Of a stretch of 45,982 bases of DNA, positions 27,599 to 37,300 are shown in pieces. The position numbers and the translations under genes were made by a program. Source of the DNA: Thiomonas sp. (GTDB taxonomy: Bacteria > Pseudomonadota > Gammaproteobacteria > Burkholderiales > Burkholderiaceae_C); NCBI GenBank assembly GCA_027311065.1, contig DAICZP010000137.1, forward strand, positions 1 to 45,982, given 5' to 3'. Under the pieces are notes generated by a model, which saw only the letters and a list, made by a program, of their open reading frames with translations, made no database searches and was not told the DNA's origin. Every line of letters starts with the position of its first letter. Within the stretch, counting starts at the first letter, position 1.

Positions 27599-28411
27599 AT
27601 GGACATCGTCAAACGCAACAACGTGCATGTGATCGAACCTGGCCGAGACGCAGCGCCGCTCTTGCTGTACGCGCACGGTTTTGGCTGTAGCCAGCACATG
27701 TGGCGCGGCATCACGCCGGCATTCGAGGGGACGCACCGCCAGGTGCTTTTCGACTATGTGGGTAGCGGTCAGTCGGACACCACCGCCTTCGACCCTGCCA
27801 AGTACGCCAACCTGAAGGGGTATGCGCAGGATGTGCTTGATGTCTGCGATGCCCTCGGCATCGAGAGCGGGGTGAATTTCGTCGGGCATTCGGTTAGCGG
27901 CAGTATCGGTATGCTGGCTGCAATGCGGCGCCCCGAACTTTTCCAGCGTCTGGTCCTGGTCGGGCCATCACCGTGCTTTCTCAATCATCCGCCAGACTAC
28001 CTTGGGGGTTTTGACCGCGATGACTTGCAAGGGCTGCTGGATCTGATGGACCAGAACTACATGGGCTGGGCAAGCTACCTTGCGCCCGTGGTCGCTGGGG
28101 GACCCCAGGCGGACAGCGTGGGCGGTGAACTCTCCGAAAGTTTCTGCACGACCGATCCAAAGATGGCTCGCGTCTTTGCACAGGCCACCTTCTTTGCAGA
28201 CAGCCGCAATGACCTGTCGTATGTCAGCCAGCCGTGCCTGATCTTGCAGCATCGCAACGATGCATTGGCCCCGCTGAGCGTTGGTGAATACCTCGAGCGC
28301 AATTTGCGCAACGGCACGCTGGAAGTGCTGGATGTCACGGGGCATTGCGCTCACATGAGTCATCCTTATCTTGTGGTCGACGCCATGCAGCGTTACTTCG
28401 CCAAATCCTGA
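27599..28411 (+). CDS. RsbQ-like alpha/beta hydrolase, probable sensor
   Basis: A 270-residue alpha/beta hydrolase with the full RsbQ pattern: LLLYAHGFGCSQHMWRGITP, the nucleophile elbow GHSVSG (Ser98), the acid in HRNDALAP (Asp221) and the histidine in GHCAHMSHP (His252), plus the helical lid. In Bacillus subtilis RsbQ works with the PAS domain of the phosphatase RsbP in energy-stress signalling, and plant KAI2 and D14 hormone receptors share the fold and triad. The ATG at 27599 has an AAGGAAAG ribosome site. The next gene, 24 bp downstream, encodes a PAS-GGDEF protein, so the pair is probably a receptor plus output unit. The ligand is unknown. It begins about 100 bp after the mobile-DNA remnant. 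Confidence 0.9.
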   Translation: MDIVKRNNVHVIEPGRDAAPLLLYAHGFGCSQHMWRGITPAFEGTHRQVLFDYVGSGQSDTTAFDPAKYANLKGYAQDVLDVCDALGIESGVNFVGHSVSGSIGMLAAMRRPELFQRLVLVGPSPCFLNHPPDYLGGFDRDDLQGLLDLMDQNYMGWASYLAPVVAGGPQADSVGGELSESFCTTDPKMARVFAQATFFADSRNDLSYVSQPCLILQHRNDALAPLSVGEYLERNLRNGTLEVLDVTGHCAHMSHPYLVVDAMQRYFAKS

Positions 28412-28435
28412 CCGGCGTCGAAACAAAAGGGTTGC

Positions 28436-30184
28436 ATGCTGCCAGCTGACGACATGCCTTGCGCGATGATGCTCACCGATGGTGAGGGTCATATGTTGCG
28501 CCTGAACCGCGAGCTGCTGCGGATCGTCGGCGGAGAGGAGAGCGATTGGATCGGGCGGTCCATGGAGGTGCTGTTGACGCCAGCCTCACGCATCTTCAGC
28601 CAGACGCATCTGTTTCCCCTGCTGCACCACGATGCCGCGGTGCGCGAGGTCTACATCCATTTGGTCGGCAGTGATGCCGAGAAGGTTCCGGTCATGGTCA
28701 ATGCCACGCGGACGTCGATGGACGGCGCGGATCGGATCGTCTGGGCGGCTTTTGTCGCGCGCGAGCGAAGTCGTTTCGAGGCGCAGCTGATCCGGGCCCG
28801 CGCTGACGCCCAGGATCTGGCGGAGCAACTGCAGCGACGCGAGAGGGACGAGCGGCAGCTGGTCGACAGTCTGACCGCCGGCGTGGTGGTGCATGCGCCG
28901 GATGGGAGAATGCTGCGGAGCAACCCGCGTGCGCAGGAACTGTTGGGCCTGTCTGCCGAAGAGTCCACCAGGCACGGCGTGGATGACTCTCCCTGGAAGG
29001 CCGTGCACGCCGACGGACGGCCCATGGACGTGGCCGACTTGCCGGTGTCTCGGGTCATCGCGAGCGGCGATGCTGTGTCTGATCTGCTGCTGGGCGTCCT
29101 TCGCAGGAATTGCAGCGAACCGGTCTGGTTGCTATGCCGCGCTGACCCTAACCGCCATCGAGACGGTCGCCTGCGCCAAATCGTGGTGACCTTTGTGGAT
29201 GTCACCGAGCGGCAGAACGCGTTGGCACGACTGCAGCAAAGCGAGAGCCGACTGCAGGGCATCATCGATTCGGCCATGGATGCCATCATCAGCATGGACG
29301 CGTCACGGCGTATCGTGATCTTTAATTCGGCGGCAGAGACGATGTTCGGTTACACCCTCGATCAGGTGGCGGGGAGGCCCGTGCAGCTGCTGTTGCCGCC
29401 GCAGTCCCATGCCGTGTTCGAGCGGCAGATGACTGAGCTGACGCGCAGCGGACGCTCCACGCCAGCTGCCAGTGGCCAGGACCAACTGTATGCCATGCGC
29501 GCCGATGGAACCCAGTTTCCCACCGAGGTGGCCATTTCGCAGGTGACGCTGCAGGGCCAGCAGATCTGGACCGTCATTCTGCGCGACATCACTGCCCAGA
29601 TCGAGGCAAAGCGCGCGCTGGAGCTGAGCAACCAGGCCTTGGAGCAGACCAACAAGCGGCTGGCCGAGATTGCGTATTCCGATCCGTTGACCGGCCTCCC
29701 CAACCGCATGCTCCTGGCCGATCGCCTGCAGCAAGCGCTTGCGCAGCAACACCGGCACGATCGCGTCGTTGCCGTGCTCTTTCTGGACCTGGACGGATTC
29801 AAGGCCATCAATGACCGTCACGGCCATGAGGCGGGCGACCTGTTGCTGATCACGCTGGCGACGCGGCTCAAGGGGGAGCTGCGGGATGGTGATACCTTGG
29901 CCCGCGTCGGAGGTGATGAATTCGTTGCGGTTCTGGTGGATCTGGAGCAGGGCGAGGATATCCGACCGTTACTGCAGCGTCTTCTGAGCGCTGTGGGTCA
30001 AGAAGTCCTGCTCGGGGGGGCGCACAAGGTCCACATGTCGACCAGTATCGGGGTGTCGCTGAGTCCCCAGGACGGCGCAACCCCGGAGGCGCTGCTGCGC
30101 CAGGCGGACCACGCCATGTACCGTGCCAAGGAGTCCGGCAAGAACTGCTGGCGGTTTTTCTGCGAGGGCGTACAGCTCGGCTGA
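28436..30184 (+). CDS. Diguanylate cyclase with three PAS domains, partner of the RsbQ-like hydrolase
   Basis: A 582-residue soluble protein with no TM segment or signal peptide. PAS1 (about 1-105) carries SRIFSQTHLFPLL and VPVMVNA, close to the PAS of RsbP-type partners; a coiled segment (110-140) follows, then PAS2 (about 140-255), PAS3 (about 270-385, with ISMDASRRIVIFNSAAETMFGY), and a GGDEF domain (about 412-575) with SDPLTGLPNR, the intact GGDEF at 492-496 and an RxxD inhibitory site (RDGD, 483-486) at the correct distance. It should make cyclic-di-GMP, with feedback inhibition. No EAL domain is present. The ATG at 28436 has AAAGGG upstream. It probably takes its input from the hydrolase through PAS1. 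Confidence 0.93.
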   Translation: MLPADDMPCAMMLTDGEGHMLRLNRELLRIVGGEESDWIGRSMEVLLTPASRIFSQTHLFPLLHHDAAVREVYIHLVGSDAEKVPVMVNATRTSMDGADRIVWAAFVARERSRFEAQLIRARADAQDLAEQLQRRERDERQLVDSLTAGVVVHAPDGRMLRSNPRAQELLGLSAEESTRHGVDDSPWKAVHADGRPMDVADLPVSRVIASGDAVSDLLLGVLRRNCSEPVWLLCRADPNRHRDGRLRQIVVTFVDVTERQNALARLQQSESRLQGIIDSAMDAIISMDASRRIVIFNSAAETMFGYTLDQVAGRPVQLLLPPQSHAVFERQMTELTRSGRSTPAASGQDQLYAMRADGTQFPTEVAISQVTLQGQQIWTVILRDITAQIEAKRALELSNQALEQTNKRLAEIAYSDPLTGLPNRMLLADRLQQALAQQHRHDRVVAVLFLDLDGFKAINDRHGHEAGDLLLITLATRLKGELRDGDTLARVGGDEFVAVLVDLEQGEDIRPLLQRLLSAVGQEVLLGGAHKVHMSTSIGVSLSPQDGATPEALLRQADHAMYRAKESGKNCWRFFCEGVQLG

Positions 30185-30226
30185 GTCCTTTGCTTCCCAG
30201 GTGCGCTCGCGCGGCCTCTCCGGGTT

Positions 30227-31759
30227 TCAGGCGGCAGACTCTTGCGCCAACCACGCGATCAAGGCCTCTGACTCCACCTGCGCACCGGCCGGATCCTGCT
30301 CGCGGACGATCTGCTCCAGCGTACGCAGGCCCGCTCCGCCCTGCGTGAGCTGGGCCCGCAACGTTTGCGCGCTCCAGAATTGCACGAGGCTGTCCGACGT
30401 GGCGGTCGCGTTCTCAGGGCCGGCCGCCAGACCCAGCTGCTGGGCCCAGCCGAGCCACTGCCCGGCACCCAGGCGCCAGCTCGGTCCCGCCGGGGCACGC
30501 GCCAGCATGCGCGCGCGCGCCTCTGGATCCGGCACGGCCGAGGCAATCGCATGCCAGGCAAGATAGGGATCGTCAGTCAGCGCTGCGACCTGGGCGCAGA
30601 GTTCGTGCGCCACCGGCCCCAAGGCAATGGTCGCGCTATGCACGAGGGCCTCCAACGACGCGGCTTGGAGCAATGCGGCCGAGGGCGTCTCGGTTGCGTC
30701 CAGCCGCCGCGCAATGCGCGCCAATTCCTGTTCGAACGCCTCTGGTGACAAGGCGCGCTGGACGCGCACGTGACCTTCGATCACGCGGGCGAGCCCGTTC
30801 ACGATCACGCTCTCGCCCGCGCAGTAGCGACGGACACTGCTCGCACGCAGACGCGCCCCCTCGAACTCCGCGTCCAACGGCGGTTCGGGCGCGTGGGCTC
30901 GCGCCAGGCGCACCACGCTGCTGGTCGGCTCTGGCAGGTTGATTCCCTGGCGGGCCAATGCGTACCAAAGGCGCTCACGCAATGCCGAGGCGCTGTTGTC
31001 GCGCAACAGGAAGTGACGGGTGTGGTAGCGCGCGAGATAGCGCAATGCGCCACTGGCGGGGTCATCCCCCGTCACGAGCACGCTCGGCGTCGGGTGCCTG
31101 CAGACATCGGGCAGGTCGGTGCTCAGAACCTGCAGCGCCAACTCCATGACCTTGCCGGGAGGGTGAGAGCCGGACACCGTGAACGCAATCTCATGGAGGA
31201 AGGTTTCGTTCTGGGCAATCACTTCGACCGCCTGACCCGTGAAATCGGAATTTGGCAGCACGATGACGCTTCCTCGCGCGGTGCGTATCGACACCGATCG
31301 CCAGCTCAGCGAAATCACCCTGCCCTCAATGTCACCGCGGCGTACGCAATCGCCCACCCGCAGCGGATGCTCCAGTTCGATCGAGATACCCGCGAACAAA
31401 TTGCCCAACGTGGGTTGCAATGCAAAGCCCAGGATCGCCGTCACCAGCGCCGACGTCGCAAGGACGCTGCTCAGATCCTGGCCCAGAATAAAGTGCAGAT
31501 ACACCATGAGCCCGACCAGATACAGGCCAACCGACAGGACCGCGCGAAACAGGTCGGTTGCACCCCCCGAGGGCGACCATGGCAACAGCCGGAACATCGC
31601 GAGCTGGGCGAGACGCACGGCACTGGCGAGGGTCAGTGCGATGCTGAGCCGCCACAATACCGCCTCCAGCACGGCGTGGGTGGCATCGGGACTGGTGCCG
31701 ACCGCAACGTGGAACAGCCACGACAAGGCTGTCAGCGCCAGCAAGACGAGGGTCCACAT
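30227..31759 (-). CDS. MscS-type mechanosensitive channel with a long C-terminal extension
   Basis: A 510-residue membrane protein. After three to four TM helices (about 1-110) comes the MscS pore helix and beta domain with the signature GFALQPTLGNLFAGISIELEHPLRVGDCV and the strand GRVISLSWRSVSIRTARGSVIVLPNSDF. The conserved beta/alpha region ends near residue 285. The remaining roughly 220 residues begin with RYCAGESVIVNGLARVIEGHVRV, which looks like a shortened cyclic-nucleotide-binding-domain beta roll, as in MscS-CNB channels, but lacks the phosphate-binding cassette. It opens under membrane tension or possibly by a ligand. It starts 6 bp after the heme-sensor gene, so the two form an operon. 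Confidence 0.88.
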   Translation of the reverse strand: MWTLVLLALTALSWLFHVAVGTSPDATHAVLEAVLWRLSIALTLASAVRLAQLAMFRLLPWSPSGGATDLFRAVLSVGLYLVGLMVYLHFILGQDLSSVLATSALVTAILGFALQPTLGNLFAGISIELEHPLRVGDCVRRGDIEGRVISLSWRSVSIRTARGSVIVLPNSDFTGQAVEVIAQNETFLHEIAFTVSGSHPPGKVMELALQVLSTDLPDVCRHPTPSVLVTGDDPASGALRYLARYHTRHFLLRDNSASALRERLWYALARQGINLPEPTSSVVRLARAHAPEPPLDAEFEGARLRASSVRRYCAGESVIVNGLARVIEGHVRVQRALSPEAFEQELARIARRLDATETPSAALLQAASLEALVHSATIALGPVAHELCAQVAALTDDPYLAWHAIASAVPDPEARARMLARAPAGPSWRLGAGQWLGWAQQLGLAAGPENATATSDSLVQFWSAQTLRAQLTQGGAGLRTLEQIVREQDPAGAQVESEALIAWLAQESAA

Positions 31760-31765
31760 GGCGAA

Positions 31766-32641
31766 TCATGCCCCTCGCGAGCGACGCTTCATGGCAAGGT
31801 CGACACTCTGCCGCAGGCGTTCGATTGCCTCCTGCAATTGACCGAATTGCCCCTCGATCGCGGGCAGCCGTTCGCACCCGCCCTGATCGAGACTGCTGGC
31901 AAGCGCGGCACGCGTCAGCGCATCGAGCGGATTGGTGACGTGCCGGTGCAACAGCAGCAGGAACACCACCGCCGACAGCACGAACACACTCGTGAGCGCG
32001 CCCACGGTCACGAGCACGCTGCTCCAGGCCTTCGCCTCTGCCGGTGCGGTCGGCACTTCGGCCAATTGCAGCCCGACCAACTGTCCCATGTGCCAGCCAA
32101 AGCCATTCGAGCTGCCGTACTTCGCAAGCATGGCGCGCGGCGCGCTGGCCGGATCGCCGTGGCAACGCAGGCATGCCGCCGAGGTCATCCGGATCGGACG
32201 GGCGAGGTAATACACCTCGTGCCCGCCAACGCGGGTGCGGCCGAACAGTTCATGCAGGCCCGGGTCCTGATCGAACTGCCGCAGCAGGCCAACCTCCCAG
32301 TCGGTTGCCCGATCGGCAATATTGGTCGGATTGAGAGAGCTCTCGCGGTAACGGTACTCCGGAAAGCTGGCACTGAGCAGCTTCAGGGTCTGCTGGGCCG
32401 CGAATGAAGGCACTTGTGCGGGATGGAAGCTGCCGTCGTCGATCTTGTCGAGCACAGGCGCGACGTTGGCGACCGTGTAGCTCCGCACTGCGAGCCCGGC
32501 GCCAAGCAGCATCTTCGCGCGCTGATGCACATCATCCCGGGCGTGCGCCGTTTCGAGACGCCATGAGATGAGGCCCGCGACCGTCACGCCGAGACAGAAA
32601 CAGAAGGCAAGAATCCAGGCAAAACGCGTTTCAATTCGCAT
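31766..32641 (-). CDS. DUF3365 (Tll0287-like) heme-binding membrane sensor
   Basis: A 291-residue protein with an N-terminal TM anchor (about 7-27), a periplasmic Tll0287-like domain (about 30-205), a second TM (208-231) and a HAMP-like cytoplasmic stub. The domain carries a c-type heme site CLRCH (Cys157-His161) and the family segment KYGSSNGFGWHMGQLVGLQ. Tll0287-like domains bind one heme and are thought to sense redox state or small gases. No output domain follows, so the signal probably goes to a partner; the gene 6 bp downstream encodes an MscS-type channel. The start at 32641 begins MRIETRFAWIL. Confidence 0.88.
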   Translation of the reverse strand: MRIETRFAWILAFCFCLGVTVAGLISWRLETAHARDDVHQRAKMLLGAGLAVRSYTVANVAPVLDKIDDGSFHPAQVPSFAAQQTLKLLSASFPEYRYRESSLNPTNIADRATDWEVGLLRQFDQDPGLHELFGRTRVGGHEVYYLARPIRMTSAACLRCHGDPASAPRAMLAKYGSSNGFGWHMGQLVGLQLAEVPTAPAEAKAWSSVLVTVGALTSVFVLSAVVFLLLLHRHVTNPLDALTRAALASSLDQGGCERLPAIEGQFGQLQEAIERLRQSVDLAMKRRSRGA

Positions 32642-32769
32642 TGATGAATTGCTTTTTCGCAGAGTGTGACGAATGTTACGTGTAAAGGCCCCCTCCGGTG
32701 GCGGAGCAAGCATCGACCTCTGAGCAAAAAATGTGAAGAATTGTTATATTTGATGCAAAATACAAAGCT
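32642..32769. promoter_or_regulatory. 128-bp A/T-rich divergent promoter region
   Basis: Separates the heme-sensor operon from the metal-efflux operon. The half next to the efflux operon (about 32720-32765) is A/T-rich with a TATATT at 32745-32750 that could be a -10 box. No metal-regulator operator was recognised. Confidence 0.4.
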
Positions 32770-33153
32770 ATGCGTTTCCTTCGACTTGTCTTCCACGCGC
32801 TGATGATCGTGCTGCTGGCAGCTTTGCTGGCAGCAGCGCCGTTCGTCCATGGCCACCGAGGCGGCGCGGGGGAGGGTGGAGCACATGTGCATTTCCCACA
32901 CGTGCAAGTGGGTGTGATCCATATCGAAGCCGACGAATCGGACGTGGTGGATATCAGCCTCGGCTGCGCCGGCACACGCGAATCCGGCGTGGCGAAGGAA
33001 CTGGCACAACTTCGTCTGCCAACCCTGGCGTCCGATTTGACACCGCGGCGTCTGGAGCGGCGTGTCCCACTCGCGCCCGACCTGATCGCGCGCGTGCGAC
33101 TGCACGCGTGCGGACTGCCGCCACCGGCCGCGGCACCTCCACTGACGGCCTGA
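32770..33153 (+). CDS. Small His-rich exported protein heading a metal-efflux operon
   Basis: A 127-residue protein with an N-terminal signal peptide (MRFLRLVFHALMIVLLAALLAAA), predicted to be periplasmic. Near the mature N-terminus are closely spaced histidines (HGHRGG, HVHFPHVQ) and acidic residues further on (IEADESD), a pattern suited to binding a metal. One Cys (GCAGTR) is conserved in position but alone. No family was recognised. It precedes an RND efflux operon by 99 bp and could deliver or sense a metal in the periplasm. The gap holds a palindrome that may separate the transcripts. Confidence 0.65.
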   Translation: MRFLRLVFHALMIVLLAALLAAAPFVHGHRGGAGEGGAHVHFPHVQVGVIHIEADESDVVDISLGCAGTRESGVAKELAQLRLPTLASDLTPRRLERRVPLAPDLIARVRLHACGLPPPAAAPPLTA

Positions 33154-33162
33154 CGAGCCCAT

Positions 33163-33188
33163 GCGGGCAGCAGCGCGCTGCTGCCCGC
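33163..33188 (+). other. 26-bp perfect palindrome between the His-rich gene and the efflux operon
   Basis: Arms GCGGGCAGCAG (33163-33173) and CTGCTGCCCGC (33178-33188) around CGCG; the whole is self-complementary. As RNA it makes an 11-bp GC-rich hairpin 10 bases after the His-rich gene stop. No T run follows, so it is not a standard terminator. It could set differential expression within the operon or be a DNA-binding site. Confidence 0.75.
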
Positions 33189-33252
33189 CGGAACCAGCAC
33201 CCATCTGCGGGGCCTGTTCGCCGCGCTCGCGCGGCTGTCCCTGGAGCACACC

Positions 33253-34326
33253 ATGTTTGAATTCCGCTTGTCGCGCTGCGCCGCCGCGCTCGCTGTTTGC
33301 GCTGGCATCGCCGCCGCACCGGCCCAAGGCGCGTCGCTTCCGAATCTGATCCCGGTTTCGCCGGACCAACAGGTCGCGCTGGGCGTGCGACTGTCGCCAG
33401 TGCAAGCAGCCGCACGGGCGCAAGTGAGCCTGCCCGCGAGGGTGGTCGTCCCTCCCTCCCGGCAAGCCCTGGTCAGCGCACCGGTCGCCGGCGTCATCAC
33501 CCATTTGCTGGTCAACGTCGGTGACGTGGTCAAGACCGGTCAACCCCTCGTGGAGCTCCGTAGCGCCGCACTCGCCCAGTTGCAGCGCGAGTGCGCAGAC
33601 GCCGGCACGCAGCGCGACCTGACGAAGCGACAGCTGGCCCGCGACACCGCTCTGGAGAAGGAGGGCATCATCCCGACTGCGCGGTTGCAGCTTACCCAGG
33701 CGCGGGCGCGTGACGCGCGGGCGCTGCTGGCTGAACGTACTCTCGCGGTGCGCCTGGCGGGCGCTGGTGGAGGCGTCGACGGCGTCGCTCGCATCCTGGC
33801 ACCGCGCGACGGCATCGTCAGCGACCTCCAAGTGCTGCCGGCGCAGCGTGTCGACCAGGCAGCCCCGCTGCTGCGCATCACGGCCCCAGGCGAGCTGTGG
33901 CTGGAACTCGATGCCAACGTGCAGCAGGCTGCCGCCTTGCCGACTGGCGCGGCGGTGACCGTGGACGATGGGCACGCAACCGGTGTTCTTGAAGCACGCG
34001 CACCAGCCCTCGGCGCTGGCCAGACCGTCGCGTTGCGCGCGCGTCTGACGCAGCCGGGATCGCTCGTGGCCGGCATTTTGGTGAAGGCTCGCGTGGCGAT
34101 GCCGGTGCCGGCCGGATCATGGCGCCTGCCATCCACGGCCATGACCCAGCTGGATGGACACGACGTGGCATTGGTCGCCGTCCCAGGCGGCTTTCGGCCC
34201 ATTGCCGTGCGGCAGATTGCTCGCCTTGACGACGCCGTGCTGGTCACGGGCGCGCTGCGGCCGGTTGACCGCGTGGTCAGCAGCGGCATCGTGGCGATCA
34301 AGGCTGCCGCCGGGGGAGCGCAATGA
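33253..34326 (+). CDS. RND efflux periplasmic adaptor (CusB/CzcB-like)
   Basis: A 357-residue membrane fusion protein with a signal peptide (to about residue 26, PAQGA), a barrel-sandwich hybrid domain (ARVVVPPSRQALVSAPVAGVITHLLVNVGDVVKTGQPLVEL), an alpha-helical hairpin (about 105-160) and beta-barrel and membrane-proximal domains. It joins the inner-membrane pump to the outer-membrane channel. It lacks the Met-rich N-terminal metal site of CusB, so copper is not clearly indicated. Its stop overlaps the start of the pump gene by 4 bp (ATGA), showing translational coupling. Confidence 0.92.
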   Translation: MFEFRLSRCAAALAVCAGIAAAPAQGASLPNLIPVSPDQQVALGVRLSPVQAAARAQVSLPARVVVPPSRQALVSAPVAGVITHLLVNVGDVVKTGQPLVELRSAALAQLQRECADAGTQRDLTKRQLARDTALEKEGIIPTARLQLTQARARDARALLAERTLAVRLAGAGGGVDGVARILAPRDGIVSDLQVLPAQRVDQAAPLLRITAPGELWLELDANVQQAAALPTGAAVTVDDGHATGVLEARAPALGAGQTVALRARLTQPGSLVAGILVKARVAMPVPAGSWRLPSTAMTQLDGHDVALVAVPGGFRPIAVRQIARLDDAVLVTGALRPVDRVVSSGIVAIKAAAGGAQ

Positions 34327-37300
34327 TGCTGCAGTCCATCACACGTTTCGCCTTGCGCCAGCGCTTGCTGGTTGCGGGTGCCACCCTGGCGCTGGTGGTG
34401 GCCGGCGTGGCCGCCTGGCGCGCCCTTCCCATTGATGCCTTTCCCGACGTTTCAACCCCGCAGGTCAAGGTCATCGTCAAGGCGCCCGGGATGACGCCGG
34501 AGGAGGTTGAAACGCGCATCGTGCTGCCTGTCGAGCAGGAGGTTCTTGGAATCGCCAACAAGCGCGTCGTGCGCTCGACCTCAAAGTATGGCATTGCCGA
34601 CATGACCGTTGATTTCAACGAGGGGACCGACATCTACTGGGCCCGTCAGCAGGTGGGGGAGGCGCTGACCGCGGTACGGGGCGACCTTCCGGCGAACGCG
34701 CAGGCGGCGTTGGCGCCCATCACGACGCCACTATCCGACCTGTTCATGTTCACCATCGAAGGCGACGCCTCGCTGGAGCAAAAGCGCAGCGTGCTGCAGT
34801 GGATGATTCGCCCGGCGCTACGCACCGTGCCTGGCGTTGCCGACGTCAACATGCTTGGCGGAGACATTCGTACCTTCGTCGTACGTCCACAGCCGGCGCG
34901 GATGGCGGCATGGAACGTGACCCTCACGACTTTGCGGACCGCGCTGTCAGCGAACAACAGCAATGATGGCGCCGGCCGCCTCAATGAAGGCGAGGAGGCG
35001 CGTGTGGTGCGGGTGCAGGGGGCCCTGCAGGACCTGGACGATATCCGGAATACGGTCGTCGCCACGGTGCGGGGCATTCCGGTGCGGGTCTCGGATATCG
35101 CGGAAGTCGATATTGAAAGTGCCACTCGCAACGGTGCTGTCACTGCTGATGGGCGCGGCGAAGCTGTGGAGGGGATCGTGCTGGGATTGCGCGGCGCCAA
35201 CGCCGGCCGCGTGGTCGACGGTGTCAAGCAGCGTCTCGCTGAACTCGCGCCGCGACTACCCGCCGGCATGAGGGTGCGCGTGTTCTACGACCGCAGCCAG
35301 CTCGTCGGCCGCGCTGTCAGCACCGTGACCCATGCCCTCGGTGAGGCCGTGGTGCTGGTCATGGTGATGTTGTTGCTGTTTCTCGGCAGCTGGCGCGCGG
35401 CGCTGGTTGTTGCGTTGACGCTGCCGCTGTCCGCGTTGGCGACGTTCATTCTGATGCGCTGGGCCGGCATGTCTGCCAATCTGATGAGCCTCGGCGGTTT
35501 GGCGATCGCGCTGGGCATGCTGGTTGACGCGGCGGTCGTGGTGGTCGAAAACCTCGTCAATCACCTTGCGCACGATCCGGCTCGCATGACCGATCGCAAC
35601 CCCGGAGGCGCGACCAGCGATCGATTGACGCGCATCCTTCACGGCGTCAGCGAAGTGTCATCGCCGGTGCTGGCGGGCGTTGCCATCATCGCGATCGTGT
35701 TCCTGCCGCTTCTCAGTCTGGAGGGGCTCGAAGGAAAATTGTTCGGCCCCGTGGCGACGACCATCGTGTTCGCACTCGGTGCTTCCTTGCTGATCGCGTT
35801 GACCATCGTTCCAGTCGCCGCCTCACTTTTGCTCAAGGCGGCCTCGCACGACGACCCCTGGCTGGTGCGCCAGGTCAATGCTGGCTATCGGCGCCTGCTT
35901 GACTGGAGCTTCACCCATGCGCGTGTGGTGGTCGTGTTGGCGCTGGCCGCCCTCGTCGTCGCCGGTTTCGCTTACACCCGCGTGGGTAAGACCTTCATGC
36001 CAACCATGGATGAAGGAGACGTGATCGTGCAGTTGCAAAAGTCGCCATCGGTCAGCCTGGGGACCACCGCGGCCATGGATATGCGGGTCCAGCGTGCCAT
36101 CCTGCAAGGTGTTCCGGAAGTCAAGGCGGTGATCGCGCGCAGTGGTTCCGACGACCTCGGCCTTGATCCCATGGGGCTCAACGAAACCGACACCTTTTTG
36201 GTCCTGAAGCCGCCGTCCGACTGGCGGCGCGGTGGCAAGGATGCGGTCATCGCGGCCCTTCGCCACGTGCTCGAGCGTTTTCCAGGACTCGACTTCAGCT
36301 TCAGCCAGCCGATCGAAATGCGTGTGTCCGAGATGCTCACCGGAGCGCGTGGCGATCTGGTGATCAAAGTGTTTGGTCCGGAACTGGCGCAACTCGTCGA
36401 GTTGTCGAGACAAATCACCGCCGTCCTGCGCGGGCTGCCCGGGGCGCAGGACGTGTTGGGAGCGCGATCCGAGGGCCTGCAGTACCTGACGGTTCAGGTG
36501 GACCGGCTCGCGGCCGGCCGCGCTGGATTCAACGCCGAATCGCTCCAGCAGGACTTGCGCGCACTGGTCGAGGGGCAGCCGATCGGTACCGTCCTCGAGG
36601 GAGTGCATCGCACGCCCTTGCTGCTGCGCGGGAACAGCACGTTGCGTGCCGATCCGCAAGCGTTCGCCGATGTGATGGTCACCGCGCCGGATGGTGTCAC
36701 CTACCCCTTGCGGCAGTTGGCCCGACTGCAGCTGACGCAGGGGCCGATGCTGGTGTCGCATGAGGATGGCAGCCGATTCGCGACGGTTCGTGCCAACGTG
36801 GGAGGGCGCGACCTCGTGGGGTTTGTTGCCGACGCCAAGGCGGCAGTCGCGCAGCGCGTCAAGCTGCCACCAGGGGTGCGCCTGGAGTGGGGTGGACAGT
36901 TCGAGAACCAGCAGCGCGCCGCGGCGCGGCTGGCGCTGGTCGTTCCGGCAGCGCTGGCACTGATTTTCCTGCTGCTGATGACCACGTTTGGTTCGATACG
37001 CCAGTCGATGCTGGTGTTTGCCAATATCCCGTTCGCGCTTGTGGGAGGGGTGATCGCATTGTGGGCCAGTGGCGCTTACATGTCGGTGCCCGCGTCGGTG
37101 GGCTTCATCGCCCTGCTTGGAATCGCCGTGCTCAACGGTGTCGTGCTGGTCAGCCATTTCAACGCGTTGTTGCTGCGTGGCCAGCCCTTGGTCCAGGCTG
37201 TTCGCGAAGGCGCCCAGCGTCGCTTGCGGCCGGTCCTGATGACGGCTTCCATCACCGCGTTAGGGTTGGTGCCGCTATTGATGGCAAGTGGCCCGGGTTC

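Noticed and set aside
35823-37157. 444-codon minus-strand open frame inside the RND pump gene
   Set aside because: Antisense shadow of a clear pump sequence; no ribosome site or homology.
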